From Chelonobacter oris (GTDB lineage: Bacteria > Pseudomonadota > Gammaproteobacteria > Enterobacterales > Pasteurellaceae), in contig NZ_JSUM01000010.1 of assembly GCF_000772535.1 (NCBI RefSeq), positions 62,001-126,000 of the forward strand: DNA of 64,000 nt, given 5' to 3'. Shown in pieces: positions 36,383 to 45,344 of the stretch. Every line of letters starts with the position of its first letter. The first letter of the stretch is position 1. The notes under the pieces are model-generated. The model saw only the letters and a program-made list of their open reading frames with translations, ran no database searches and was not told the origin of the DNA. Position numbers and translations under genes: made by a program.

Positions 36383-37366
36383 ATGCAACACGTTCGTACG
36401 TTTAATACCTATATTCGCGATGAAATTATCAAAAAAGGCGGCTGGGTCAACTCCCACGCCCATGCCGACCGCGCCTTCACCATGACACCGGAAAAAATCG
36501 ATATTTACCGCACTTGCAATTTACAGCAGAAATGGGATTTAGTGGACGAAGTTAAACGCAATTCCGGCATTGAAGACTACTACGCCCGTTTTTGTCAGGC
36601 GATTGAAATGATGATTCAGCAAGGCGTCACCGCATTCGGCACGTTTGTGGATATTGATCCGGTGTGTGAAGATCGGGCGATTATCGCCGCCCACCGTGCG
36701 CGGGAAATGTATAAAAACGATATCATTCTGAAATTCGCCAACCAAACGCTGAAAGGGGTTATCGAGCCGACCGCACGCAAATGGTTCGATATCGGTGCCG
36801 ATATGGTGGATATGATCGGCGGTTTGCCCTATCGTGACGAGCTGGATTACGGCAAGGGCGAGCAGGCATTTGATATTCTGATGGATGCCGCCAAGTCGCG
36901 CGGCATTATGTGCCACGTTCACGTCGATCAATTCAACACCCCGCGCGAAAAAGAAACCGAAATGCTGTGCGACAAAACCATTGAACACGGGATGCAAGGG
37001 CGTGTTGCCGCTATTCACGGCATCTCAATCGGCGCACACCCGAAAGAATACCGCTATCAGCTATATGCCAAAATGCGTGAAGCAAAAATGATGATGATCG
37101 CCTGCCCGATGGCGTGGATCGACAGCAACCGCAAAGAAGATTTAATGCCGTTCCATAATGCGCTAACGCCGGCCGACGAAATGATTCCGGAAGGGATTAC
37201 CGTTGCCATCGGCACCGATAATATCTGCGATTACATGGTGCCGTTGTGTGAAGGCGATATGTGGCAGGAACTCAGCCTGCTTGCGGCAGGTTGCCGTTTT
37301 CCGGATATTGAAGCGATGATTAATATCGCCAGTGTGAACGGGCGCAAAGTGTTAGGATTGGATTAA
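36383..37366 (+). CDS. Cytosine-deaminase-like amidohydrolase
   Basis: Metal-dependent hydrolase of the amidohydrolase superfamily, 327 residues. Metal ligands are visible: NSHAHADRAF (HxH, residues about 23-32), CHVHVDQFN (His), AIHGISIGAH (His) and GTDNICDYM (Asp). The QFN/HVD pattern and TDN resemble cytosine/isocytosine and related nucleobase deaminases rather than dihydroorotases. The N-terminal beta-sandwich found in full-length cytosine deaminase is reduced. Substrate is not settled. GGAG RBS is present; one uptake sequence inside. Controlled perhaps by the leader terminator upstream. Confidence 0.75.
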   Translation: MQHVRTFNTYIRDEIIKKGGWVNSHAHADRAFTMTPEKIDIYRTCNLQQKWDLVDEVKRNSGIEDYYARFCQAIEMMIQQGVTAFGTFVDIDPVCEDRAIIAAHRAREMYKNDIILKFANQTLKGVIEPTARKWFDIGADMVDMIGGLPYRDELDYGKGEQAFDILMDAAKSRGIMCHVHVDQFNTPREKETEMLCDKTIEHGMQGRVAAIHGISIGAHPKEYRYQLYAKMREAKMMMIACPMAWIDSNRKEDLMPFHNALTPADEMIPEGITVAIGTDNICDYMVPLCEGDMWQELSLLAAGCRFPDIEAMINIASVNGRKVLGLD

Positions 37367-37434
37367 TTTCAGCTTAACGATTGACTTATCTGAAGCCGTT
37401 AACCAAATATAATTCAATAAAAAAGAGGTGTGAT

Positions 37435-38265
37435 ATGTTTCAAAAATTAAAATTCGTTTTAGTCTGTGGGCTTGGGATCTGTGCGCTCAGTGCCAATGCT
37501 CTCGATGTTGCAACCTATAACTTAAAACATGGACAAGGAAACGATAATGTTGTCGATCTGGCTCGCCCAACTGCCATTATTGCGGATTTAGGCGTAGATT
37601 TGGTCGCTTTACAAGAAATGGATTTGGCAAATGATCGTACCGGATTCGTCAATCAACCTGCCAAAATAGCTTATGATTTAAGCAATACACATCAGAAAGG
37701 CAACTGGAAATCACTCGCGGCGCCCGCCATTGCGTTTAAAGGCGGACATTACGGGAATGCGATTATCTACAACGCCGATAAACTGACGTTGAAACAGTAT
37801 GAGGTCGTTTCTCTGCCGGAATCAGAAAACGGTGATGGTGCACGTTCCGCCGGTATCGCATTGTTTGAGATTGACGGTAAACCGTTCCAATTTATTGCTT
37901 CCCACTTAACCCACCGTAATGAACCGACAGCGACAGGGTCGTATCAACTCGATGAAATCAATCTAATTGAACGGCACTTAGATAAGCAACTGCCTACAAT
38001 TTTTGCGGCTGATTTTAATGCGTCAATTCGACCGGAAGATCAACATCGCAATCTGACAACAATGCAGAAATTGCCGGAAAAGGGGTGGCGCATTGACAGT
38101 ACCCTAACAGGGCAAAGTGAACCGGATAAACCATGGATTATTGATTATATCCTGTCTAAAAATAATGATGGCTTAAAGGTAAAAGAAAGCCTGATTTTAG
38201 TCAATGACGCCACCAATCTTGCCTCGGATCATTATCCCGTAAAAGTGTCTTATGCTGTAAAATAA
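37435..38265 (+). CDS. Secreted endonuclease/exonuclease/phosphatase (EEP) family protein
   Basis: 276 residues from ATG 37435 (GAGGTG upstream). Sec signal peptide 1-22 (GLGICALSANA), mature start LDVATYNLKHG. EEP active-site blocks in order: YNLKHG (Asn), VALQEMD (Glu), a mid GGHYGNAIIYN, ASHLTH (His), FAADFN (Asp, Asn), IDYIL and SDHYPV (Asp-His). No membrane anchor, so periplasmic or secreted. Family members include DNase I-like nucleases, sphingomyelinases and phosphatases; the GGxYGNAI block is common in small hydrolases of unknown substrate. No uptake sequence inside. A TATAAT at 37408 may be its own promoter. Confidence 0.8.
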   Translation: MFQKLKFVLVCGLGICALSANALDVATYNLKHGQGNDNVVDLARPTAIIADLGVDLVALQEMDLANDRTGFVNQPAKIAYDLSNTHQKGNWKSLAAPAIAFKGGHYGNAIIYNADKLTLKQYEVVSLPESENGDGARSAGIALFEIDGKPFQFIASHLTHRNEPTATGSYQLDEINLIERHLDKQLPTIFAADFNASIRPEDQHRNLTTMQKLPEKGWRIDSTLTGQSEPDKPWIIDYILSKNNDGLKVKESLILVNDATNLASDHYPVKVSYAVK

Positions 38266-38285
38266 TTTTTTAAATCCATTCATGA

Positions 38286-38318
38286 GGTCGGGTTTACCAT
38301 ATAAACCTGACCTTTTTT
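38286..38318 (+). terminator. Terminator after the EEP gene
   Basis: 11-bp stem with one G-T pair (38286-38296 with 38302-38312), loop CCATA, followed by six T. Convergent with argE. Confidence 0.85.
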
Positions 38319-38320
38319 AT

Positions 38321-39463
38321 TTACCCGCAAAAATGCCCAATCAATTTCGCCAATAAGTCCCTTGTCGGCTGTACATATTTGGTTTCCAAAAATTCGTCCG
38401 GTTGGTGTGCCTGTTCGATGGAGCCGGGACCCAGCACTAAGGTCGGACAAAGTTGTTGGATAAACGGCGCTTCGGTGCAGTAATTGACGGTTTCGGCTTT
38501 TTCGCCCAACAATTTTTCCACCACCTGCACCACCTGCGCCGAATGCGGACATTCATAGCCCGGAATCGGTTCGTAAAGTGCGGTCAGCGTAACCCGATCG
38601 CCCCAACGTTCAATTAACGGCTGCAACGCGTGTTGCATCATTTCACTTAAATCTTTCAATTCCAGATTTGGCAACGGACGAATATCAAACTGCAACTCAC
38701 AGCAGGCACAAATCCGATTGAGTGCATCACCGCCGTGAATGTTGCCCAGATTCATTGTCGGATAGGGTATCACAAAACCGTCGTGGCGATATTTTTCCCG
38801 CAGACTGTTTTTCAAATCGATCAAATGCCCCGTAGCTTGGTGCATAATTTCAATCGCATTAATGCCTTTATCAGGATCACTGGAATGCCCCGATTTCCCC
38901 ACCACACGAACGGCATTGCCCATGTAGCCTTTATGCGCACGAATCGGCTTCAGTGATGACGGCTCGCCGATAATCGCGCAATCCGGTCGAATATGGCTGT
39001 GCCGTGCAAAGGTTCTTGCGCCGAGCATGGTGGTTTCTTCATCGGCGGTGGCCAAAATCCGCAACGGTTTTTTCAGGCTTTTCAACTCCAGATTGGCAAC
39101 AATATCGACGATAAAAGCAAAAAAGCCTTTCATGTCCGCCGTGCCCAGCCCGTAAAACTTGCCGTCTTTTTCAGTCAGTTTGAACGGGTCGAACGTCCAA
39201 CGCCCTTGATCAAACGGCACGGTATCGGTATGCCCTGCCAGCAGCAATCCGCCTTCGCCCTCGCCGTAAGTCGCCAGCAGATTATATTTATCGCGCGAGC
39301 CTTCCACCGCCATAATCTCGGTGTTAAAACCGAGCGTCTCAAGCCACTGCGCCAAAGTTTCAATCAAAGTGCGGTTGGATTGATCCTCCGCCGCTTCCAA
39401 GCTGCTGATCGTCGGCAAGCCGATCAACGTACGGTATAAATCGAGAAATTGTGGGACTGCCAT
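38321..39463 (-). CDS. argE: Acetylornithine deacetylase ArgE
   Basis: Zinc-dependent M20 amidase that releases acetate from N-acetylornithine in arginine synthesis. About 380 residues. Metal and catalytic blocks: [13 protein letters not shown] (His, Asp), [12 protein letters not shown] (Asp), [12 protein letters not shown] (Glu pair), IIGEPSSL (Glu). Three ATGs lie in a row (39469, 39466, 39463); AAGGA spacing best fits the last. Divergent from argC across an ArgR-like operator, as in E. coli. Confidence 0.94.
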   Translation of the reverse strand: MAVPQFLDLYRTLIGLPTISSLEAAEDQSNRTLIETLAQWLETLGFNTEIMAVEGSRDKYNLLATYGEGEGGLLLAGHTDTVPFDQGRWTFDPFKLTEKDGKFYGLGTADMKGFFAFIVDIVANLELKSLKKPLRILATADEETTMLGARTFARHSHIRPDCAIIGEPSSLKPIRAHKGYMGNAVRVVGKSGHSSDPDKGINAIEIMHQATGHLIDLKNSLREKYRHDGFVIPYPTMNLGNIHGGDALNRICACCELQFDIRPLPNLELKDLSEMMQHALQPLIERWGDRVTLTALYEPIPGYECPHSAQVVQVVEKLLGEKAETVNYCTEAPFIQQLCPTLVLGPGSIEQAHQPDEFLETKYVQPTRDLLAKLIGHFCG

Positions 39464-39492
39464 CATCATTCCTTAAATTATCATTGCGTTAG

Positions 39493-39530
39493 CATGATTA
39501 ATTATGCAAAATATCGCATAATTATTTATC
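39493..39530. promoter_or_regulatory. Tandem ARG boxes (ArgR operator) between argE and argC
   Basis: Two 18-base ArgR-like boxes lie about 2 bases apart: 39493-39510 (reverse orientation reads TTTGCATAATTAATCATG) and 39513-39530 (ATCGCATAATTATTTATC). Both closely match the TTTGCATAAAAATTCATC form of the E. coli box. Tandem spacing and placement in the divergent promoter region support joint arginine repression of argE and argCBH. Confidence 0.7.
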
Positions 39531-39628
39531 TTTAAACCTTGTTTAAGGTTGGTGCAAATCGTGTATAAATCACATACAATAGTCAAGTCTGTCGACCTTC
39601 GTTTATGTTATAAGGACTAGCGTACCCT

Positions 39629-40651
39629 ATGTCAAAATTAAAAGCCATCATTGTCGGTGCCAGCGGCTACACCGGCGCAGAACTTGCCCTGATTTTAAAC
39701 CGCCACCCGCACTTTGAACTGAGCGGGCTGTATGTTTCGACCAACAGTGCCGACGCCGGCAAAGCGATTTCCGTTCTCTATCCGCAGCTGCGCAGTGTAG
39801 TCGATCTGCCGTTACAGCCGCTGCCGCCGGACGAAGCCGACATCGCACGCTTAGCGCAGCAGTGCGATACGGTCTTTCTCGCCACCGCCCATGAGGTCAG
39901 CCACGATTACGCGCCGATTTTCCTGAATAACGGCTGTCAGGTGTTTGATTTGTCAGGCGCTTATCGGGTCAACAACACGGAATTCTATCCGCAATATTAT
40001 GGCTTTGAACATCAATATCCGCAACTGTTGCAAAGTGCGGTTTACGGCTTGGCGGAATGGAATCACGAACAAATCAAACAAACCGATCTGGTCGCCGTCG
40101 CCGGCTGTTATCCGACCGTATCGCAATTGAGCCTGAAACCGCTATTGGAAAACGAGTTGATCGACCGCTCGCAACTGCCGGTGATCAACGCCGTCAGCGG
40201 CGTCAGCGGTGCAGGACGCAAAGCCGCTTTAAACAGCAGTTTCTGTGAGGTCAGCTTGAATCCGTACGGCGTATTCAACCATCGCCACCAACCGGAAATC
40301 GCAACACATTTAGGCTGTGAGGTGATTTTTACACCGCACTTGGGTAATTTTAAACGCGGCATTCTGGCGACCATCACCGCCAAGCTGAAAGACGGCGTCA
40401 CCGCCGAACAGGTACAACAGGCATTTGAACAGGCTTATCACGGCCGACCGCTGCTGCGCCTGTGCGGTCGTCACTTTCCGTCAATCAAGCAAGTGGAATT
40501 TACGCCGTTTTGCGATATCGCCTTTGCGGTCAAAGACAACCACATTATTATCGTCGGTGCGGAAGACAACTTGCTGAAAGGCGCATCGGCACAGGCGGTA
40601 CAATGTGCCAATATCCGTTACGACTTCCCGGAAACCACCGGTCTCTTTTAA
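39629..40651 (+). CDS. argC: N-acetyl-gamma-glutamyl-phosphate reductase
   Basis: NADPH-dependent third step of arginine synthesis. 340 residues. Nucleotide site [20 protein letters not shown] near the N-terminus, catalytic Cys in [15 protein letters not shown] (residue about 155), and [18 protein letters not shown]. Long form, as in enterobacteria. First gene of argC-argB-argH. USS at 40033 and 40335. Confidence 0.96.
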   Translation: MSKLKAIIVGASGYTGAELALILNRHPHFELSGLYVSTNSADAGKAISVLYPQLRSVVDLPLQPLPPDEADIARLAQQCDTVFLATAHEVSHDYAPIFLNNGCQVFDLSGAYRVNNTEFYPQYYGFEHQYPQLLQSAVYGLAEWNHEQIKQTDLVAVAGCYPTVSQLSLKPLLENELIDRSQLPVINAVSGVSGAGRKAALNSSFCEVSLNPYGVFNHRHQPEIATHLGCEVIFTPHLGNFKRGILATITAKLKDGVTAEQVQQAFEQAYHGRPLLRLCGRHFPSIKQVEFTPFCDIAFAVKDNHIIIVGAEDNLLKGASAQAVQCANIRYDFPETTGLF

Positions 40652-40667
40652 TACACAGGACGATGGA

Positions 40668-41441
40668 ATGAAAGCACTTGTTCTCAAAGTCGGCGGCGTG
40701 CTGCTCGACAACCCGCAGGCGATGGATAACCTGCTGACCGCACTTGCCGATTACCGCCGCAGCCATAACCGCTCGATTGTGATCGTGCACGGCGGCGGCA
40801 TTGTGGTCGATAATCTGATGAAAAAACTGGATCTGCCGGTACAGAAGAAAAACGGTTTACGGGTGACGCCAAGCGATCAAATCGATATTATTGTCGCTGC
40901 GCTTGCCGGCATTGCCAATAAAACCCTGCTTGCCAAGGCGCTGACTATGCAGTTAAGTGCGGTCGGGCTGTTTTTGGCGGACGGCAACATGACCGAGGCG
41001 CACCAATTTGATCCGGAACTGGGGCACGTTGCCAATGTCGTGCCGAAAAATCCGACATTATTGCAGCAATTGCTGCAAGCCGATTTTCTGCCGATTATCA
41101 GCTCGATCGGGCTGGACAACCAAGGGCGACTGATGAATGTCAATGCCGATCAAGCGGCGATCACCATTGCCAAACTGATTGATGCCGATTTAGTGATGCT
41201 GTCCGATGTCGACGGCGTGTTGGATGCCGACAAACGCCGCATTCCCGAATTGAATGCCGCACAAATTGCGCAGTTGATTGCCGACAAAGTGATCACCGAC
41301 GGCATGATCGTCAAAGTCAATGCCGCACTGGAAGCGGCAAAAGATTTAGGGCGCGGCGTGGACATCGCCAACTGGAAACACCCCGACCGGCTGACCGCAC
41401 TTTTGAGCGGTGAAATCGTGGGAACACGCATTCAGCCGTAA
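40668..41441 (+). CDS. argB: Acetylglutamate kinase
   Basis: ATP-dependent phosphorylation of N-acetylglutamate. 257 residues from ATG 40668 (MKALVLKVGGVLLDNPQ), typical of the arginine-insensitive E. coli type without the N-terminal helix. VHGGGIVVDNLMKKL binds substrate, and IITDGMIVK-like VITDGMIVKVNAALEA closes the ATP site. Starts 16 bases after argC. Three uptake sequences inside. Confidence 0.96.
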   Translation: MKALVLKVGGVLLDNPQAMDNLLTALADYRRSHNRSIVIVHGGGIVVDNLMKKLDLPVQKKNGLRVTPSDQIDIIVAALAGIANKTLLAKALTMQLSAVGLFLADGNMTEAHQFDPELGHVANVVPKNPTLLQQLLQADFLPIISSIGLDNQGRLMNVNADQAAITIAKLIDADLVMLSDVDGVLDADKRRIPELNAAQIAQLIADKVITDGMIVKVNAALEAAKDLGRGVDIANWKHPDRLTALLSGEIVGTRIQP

Positions 41442-41495
41442 AGCAATTCATATTGATAAACAGATAACGACTATACGATTATAAAGAGGGACACT

Positions 41496-42869
41496 ATGGC
41501 ACTTTGGGGCGGACGCTTTACGCAAGCGGCGGATCAACGTTTTAAACAATTTAACGATTCACTGGTCTTTGACTACCGTTTGGCGGAACAGGATATCGAG
41601 GGTTCAATCGGTTGGTCGAAAGCGCTGGCTGCGGTTGGCGTACTGACGGCAGCCGAACAACAGCAATTGGAACAAGCCTTGTCGGCGCTGCATACCGTAG
41701 TTGCCGCCGAACCGCAAATGATTCTGCAAGACGATCACGAAGACATTCACAGTTGGGTGGAAAGCAAACTGATTGAAAAAGTCGGCGATCTGGGCAAAAA
41801 ACTGCACACCGGGCGCAGCCGCAACGATCAAGTCGCCCTTGATATTAAACTCTGGTGCAAACAGCAAGTCACCGAACTGCAAAAGTCTCTTCGTCAATTG
41901 CAACGCAAACTGATTGCCACCGCCGAAGCCAATCAACATGCGGTCATGCCGGGCTACACCCATTTACAACGGGCGCAGCCGGTCACTTTCGCCCACTGGT
42001 GTTTGGCATATTTCGAAATGCTGGATCGGGATTATTCCCGCTTGGCTGATGCCTATCAACGCATGAACAGCTGTCCGCTCGGCTGCGGCGCACTCGCCGG
42101 CACAGCCTATGCGATTGATCGCGAACAACTGGCTCAGGATTTGGGCTTTGCCTTCGCAACGCATAACAGTTTGGATACCGTTTCCGATCGCGATCATATT
42201 ATCGAGCTGTTATCAGTCGCATCATTGAGTATGGTTCACCTCTCCCGTTTTGCCGAGGATCTGATCATCTTTAACAGCGGCGAAGCCAATTTCGTCGAGT
42301 TGTCGGATAAAGTCACCTCCGGTTCGTCTTTAATGCCGCAAAAGAAAAATCCGGACGCCTGCGAACTGATTCGCGGCAAAACCGGACGCGTGGTCGGCGC
42401 ACTGAACGGTATGCTAATGACGGTTAAAGGTCTGCCGCTGGCGTATAACAAAGATATGCAGGAAGACAAAGAAGGCATTTTCGATGCGTTGGACACTTGG
42501 CATGATTGTCTGGACATGGCAACCTTGGTGTTGGAAGACATTAAAGTCAATACGGAAAAAACCAAAGAAGCGGCACTGAAAGGCTATGCCAATGCCACCG
42601 AACTGGCGGATTATCTGGTCGCCAAAGGTATTCCGTTCCGTGATTCTCACCATATCGTCGGGGAGGCCGTGGTATATGCGATTGGACAACAAAAAGCCTT
42701 AGAAGCGCTCTCACTTGCCGAATTCAAACGTTTTAACGCTGTGATCGAGCAAGACGTTTATCCGATCTTATCGTTACAATCTTGCCTCGACAAACGCTGC
42801 GCCAAAGGCGGCGTCGCCCCGCAACGTGTCAGTGAAGCGATCGCCGACGCCAAAGTGCGGTCGGCATAA
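41496..42869 (+). CDS. argH: Argininosuccinate lyase
   Basis: Last step of arginine synthesis: splits argininosuccinate to arginine and fumarate. 457 residues. Opening [48 protein letters not shown]; and the fumarase-superfamily signature [20 protein letters not shown] (catalytic Ser loop). 54 bases after argB; ends with its own hairpin. Confidence 0.97.
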   Translation: MALWGGRFTQAADQRFKQFNDSLVFDYRLAEQDIEGSIGWSKALAAVGVLTAAEQQQLEQALSALHTVVAAEPQMILQDDHEDIHSWVESKLIEKVGDLGKKLHTGRSRNDQVALDIKLWCKQQVTELQKSLRQLQRKLIATAEANQHAVMPGYTHLQRAQPVTFAHWCLAYFEMLDRDYSRLADAYQRMNSCPLGCGALAGTAYAIDREQLAQDLGFAFATHNSLDTVSDRDHIIELLSVASLSMVHLSRFAEDLIIFNSGEANFVELSDKVTSGSSLMPQKKNPDACELIRGKTGRVVGALNGMLMTVKGLPLAYNKDMQEDKEGIFDALDTWHDCLDMATLVLEDIKVNTEKTKEAALKGYANATELADYLVAKGIPFRDSHHIVGEAVVYAIGQQKALEALSLAEFKRFNAVIEQDVYPILSLQSCLDKRCAKGGVAPQRVSEAIADAKVRSA

Positions 42870-42878
42870 CCGTATTGA

Positions 42879-42907
42879 CTAACCGCATATATTTGATATG
42901 CGGTTAG
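42879..42907 (+). terminator. argCBH terminator
   Basis: Perfect 12-bp stem (42879-42890 with 42896-42907), loop ATTTG, T-rich tail. Confidence 0.8.
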
Positions 42908-43049
42908 TATTTTCTTGATTAATAGCGTATTTTTGGCAAGAACTTTCATGTGGTGTGCAAACAGTCAAGGTTGAGAATCACAACTGCCGTGATTCATGCC
43001 GTTGTTATCATATCATCGGTTACAGCAATTATTTTTCTTCTGAAGTATT

Positions 43050-43352
43050 ATGCAGACAGATAAGACGACTAACCTCAACCAACAAACCGCCAAAATTCAT
43101 TGGCATGAACTCCAACCGCACTTTGCCCGCGGCAAAGTCCTGTATATTGATCCCGATCTCGATTTACTTGAAGTGGCGCAGGCAATGGTGCAGGATAACA
43201 GTCGCTATATTGCGGCTTTAATCGCACAGAAACGGCTTTATGCAGTGACGGAAACTCAGGCACGACAGTTTTATCAAGATAATCAACTGATGTGGGCGGT
43301 GGTGTTGGCGCCGTGGGTGTTGGCACAGCCGGTGGCGGAAACCTTGCAATAA
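43050..43352 (+). CDS. DUF2288 family protein
   Basis: 100 residues, cytoplasmic, no signal or membrane segment. The pattern WHELQPHFARGKVLYIDPDL, LDLLEVAQAMVQD and WAVVLAPWVLAQP fits the DUF2288 family of small gammaproteobacterial proteins of unknown function. Poor ribosome-binding site. Monocistronic between argH and a HAD phosphatase gene. Confidence 0.75.
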   Translation: MQTDKTTNLNQQTAKIHWHELQPHFARGKVLYIDPDLDLLEVAQAMVQDNSRYIAALIAQKRLYAVTETQARQFYQDNQLMWAVVLAPWVLAQPVAETLQ

Positions 43353-43464
43353 ACCGCCGCAAGTCCTAATTCCGTTTACAGATAAACCGAAAATAATCCG
43401 ACAATCAGCAGCACACTTTGCTATCATAAAATGCAATTCCCTTTCTTTTTATTCAGGATTTGAT

Positions 43465-44286
43465 ATGACTTTTAACCGCACTTTCCGTGCCGTTGTCTCC
43501 GATTTGGACGGCACGCTTCTCACCCATCAACATATCGTCGGCAATTACAGCGCAGAAACTCTTAAGCGCTTGGAAAATCAAGGTATTGACATCGTGTTGG
43601 CATCAGGCCGCAATCACACTGACGTGTCTCATATTTTGAAAAAAATCGACGCCGAACGAGCCGCCATGATCACCTCTAACGGGGCACGGATTCACGATTT
43701 GCACGGCAATCTGCTGTACAGCAACAGTCTGCAAGAAAATATCGCTTTCGAACTAATGAATATTGACTTTGATCCGACTCGGATCGTGCTGAATACCTAT
43801 CAGGACGACGGTTGGTTTATCAATATCGATTTGAAACAGTTGCGTAAATATCATAAAGATTCGGGCTTCGATTACAACGTGGTTGATTTTTCTCGCCATC
43901 ACGGCAAAGGCACGGAAAAAGTGTTTTTCATCGGCAAAACCGCCGAGGATTTAGCATCGATTGAGCACTATATCCGTCAACATTACAGTGAAAAAGTCAG
44001 TATGACCTACTCCACGCCGATTTGTCTGGAAATTATGAATCAGGGCGTCACCAAAGCCAATGCGCTGGCACATTTACTTCAAAGCCGTGACTATGAATTA
44101 GCGGATTGCATTGCATTCGGCGACGGCATGAACGACATCGAAATGCTGACCGAGGTCGGACGCGGTTGTGTGATGGGCAATGCCGATCCCCGTGTCAAAG
44201 CGGCGCTACCGCACTTGCAGCCAATCGGGCTGAACCGTGATGAATCGGTTGCCGCCTATTTACGCGCATTATTCCGTCTGATTTAA
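43465..44286 (+). CDS. HAD-superfamily (Cof-type, IIB) sugar-phosphate phosphatase
   Basis: 273 residues. HAD motif I VSDLDGTLLTHQH (nucleophile Asp), motif II VLASGRNHTD, Lys in MNQGVTKANALAHLL and motif IV CIAFGDGMNDIEMLTEVG. The IIB cap lies in between. Closest in form to YigL/YidA/YbiV of E. coli and HI0597, which dephosphorylate sugar phosphates, pyridoxal phosphate or flavin nucleotides. First of a three-gene run with a GST and crcB. Confidence 0.88.
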   Translation: MTFNRTFRAVVSDLDGTLLTHQHIVGNYSAETLKRLENQGIDIVLASGRNHTDVSHILKKIDAERAAMITSNGARIHDLHGNLLYSNSLQENIAFELMNIDFDPTRIVLNTYQDDGWFINIDLKQLRKYHKDSGFDYNVVDFSRHHGKGTEKVFFIGKTAEDLASIEHYIRQHYSEKVSMTYSTPICLEIMNQGVTKANALAHLLQSRDYELADCIAFGDGMNDIEMLTEVGRGCVMGNADPRVKAALPHLQPIGLNRDESVAAYLRALFRLI

Positions 44287-44305
44287 CCATAGCAAGAGGT
44301 ATAAC

Positions 44306-44920
44306 ATGAAACTTTGGTACTCCACCACCAGCCCTTTTGTGCGCAAAGTGCGGTCGGTGATCGCACATCACCGACTTGACGCCCAAGTCGAATTAATGGC
44401 TACTGTCGCCGCCAAGGCCGATTCCCCTCACAATCGGGATAATCCGTTGGGGCGCATTCCGGCGCTGCAAACCGAGCAGGGCGAATGGCTGTTTAACAGC
44501 ACCTTGATAGCCGAATATCTGGATAATTTAGGCGCAAATACCGCACTTTTCCCGCAAGGTGAACAGCGTTGGCCAATATTGAACTTCCACGCCGTTGCCG
44601 ACGGCATTATGGAAAATACCTTGCTGTATCTGGGTGAGCGAATGATGCGCGATCAAAGCGAATGGTGGGACAGCCGCCATCAACAGTTGATCGAACGCAA
44701 TATCCGCTCATTGTGCTATCTGGAACAACATTTGGATCAGCTCGGCAGCGAACTGAATATCGCAACACTGTATATCGTCTGCGTAATCGATTTTTTCCAT
44801 TTCAGACGGAATGTTATCGGCATCAATCCGCAGCAAGTCGTACCACGGCTGGATCAATGGGCGCAGGAAATGAACAATCGATATGCCTGTCTGGCACAAA
44901 CCAAACCTTATCAGTCATAA
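44306..44920 (+). CDS. Glutathione S-transferase-like protein (YibF type)
   Basis: 204 residues. The N-terminal thioredoxin-like domain begins MKLWYSTTSPFVRKVRSVIA with a Ser/Thr-rich active-site turn. NPLGRIPALQTEQGEWLFNS is the glutathione-binding cis-Pro and following strand. The C-terminal domain is all helical. Matches YibF-like GSTs of unknown substrate. Starts 20 bases after the HAD gene, and crcB follows after 2 bases. Confidence 0.87.
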   Translation: MKLWYSTTSPFVRKVRSVIAHHRLDAQVELMATVAAKADSPHNRDNPLGRIPALQTEQGEWLFNSTLIAEYLDNLGANTALFPQGEQRWPILNFHAVADGIMENTLLYLGERMMRDQSEWWDSRHQQLIERNIRSLCYLEQHLDQLGSELNIATLYIVCVIDFFHFRRNVIGINPQQVVPRLDQWAQEMNNRYACLAQTKPYQS

Positions 44921-44922
44921 TC

Positions 44923-45297
44923 ATGAAAATGCTGTTGCTGCTGTGTTGCGGTGCCGGTTTAGGCGCAAGCGCGCGCTGGGCATTATCGTTATTGCTGAAC
45001 CCGCTGCTGAGCCAACTGGCGCTCGGCACGGCTTTCGTCAATTGCTTCGGCAGTTTGTTAATCGGTGTGTTAATGGGTGCAGTTGCCGACTTTCCGACAA
45101 TCAGTGCCGAATGGCGATTGTTTCTGGTTACCGGCTTTTTGGGCAGCTTCACCACGTTTTCGGCATTTTCCGCCGAAGTAATCGAGAAGTTGATGCACGA
45201 CAAATGGCTTAACGCCCTCAGTATCATCTCCGTTCATCTGTTCGGAGCATTACTCTGTACCGCACTTGGCGTTTATTTGTGGCGGGTTTGGCAATAA
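44923..45297 (+). CDS. crcB: Fluoride channel CrcB/Fluc
   Basis: 124 residues, four membrane helices. Fluc signatures: GAGLGASARWALSLLL in helix 1, TAFVNCFGSLLIGVLMG (conserved Asn) in helix 2 and VTGFLGSFTTFSAFSAEV (Phe box and TFS) in helix 3. Works as an antiparallel dimer exporting fluoride. The chosen ATG is 2 bases after the GST stop; the long frame upstream is inside the GST gene. I saw no fluoride riboswitch, which fits expression from the upstream genes. Confidence 0.93.
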   Translation: MKMLLLLCCGAGLGASARWALSLLLNPLLSQLALGTAFVNCFGSLLIGVLMGAVADFPTISAEWRLFLVTGFLGSFTTFSAFSAEVIEKLMHDKWLNALSIISVHLFGALLCTALGVYLWRVWQ

Positions 45298-45325
45298 AAA
45301 AGAGCGGATAAAACCGCTCTTTTTT
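45296..45325. terminator. Bidirectional terminator between crcB and the Nramp-like gene
   Basis: Perfect 12-bp stem (45296-45307 with 45314-45325), six-base loop, A run left and T run right. Confidence 0.9.
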
Positions 45326-45344
45326 ATACACACTGTGGTCAGTG

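Noticed and set aside
36181-36405. 74-codon frame MQTDSFEHNRTF... as an ordinary protein gene
   Set aside because: It crosses a strong terminator and overlaps the amidohydrolase start; no domain is visible. Kept only as a possible leader peptide.
44662-44922. N-terminal extension of crcB
   Set aside because: It lies inside the GST gene in another frame; the Fluc fold begins at the ATG at 44923.
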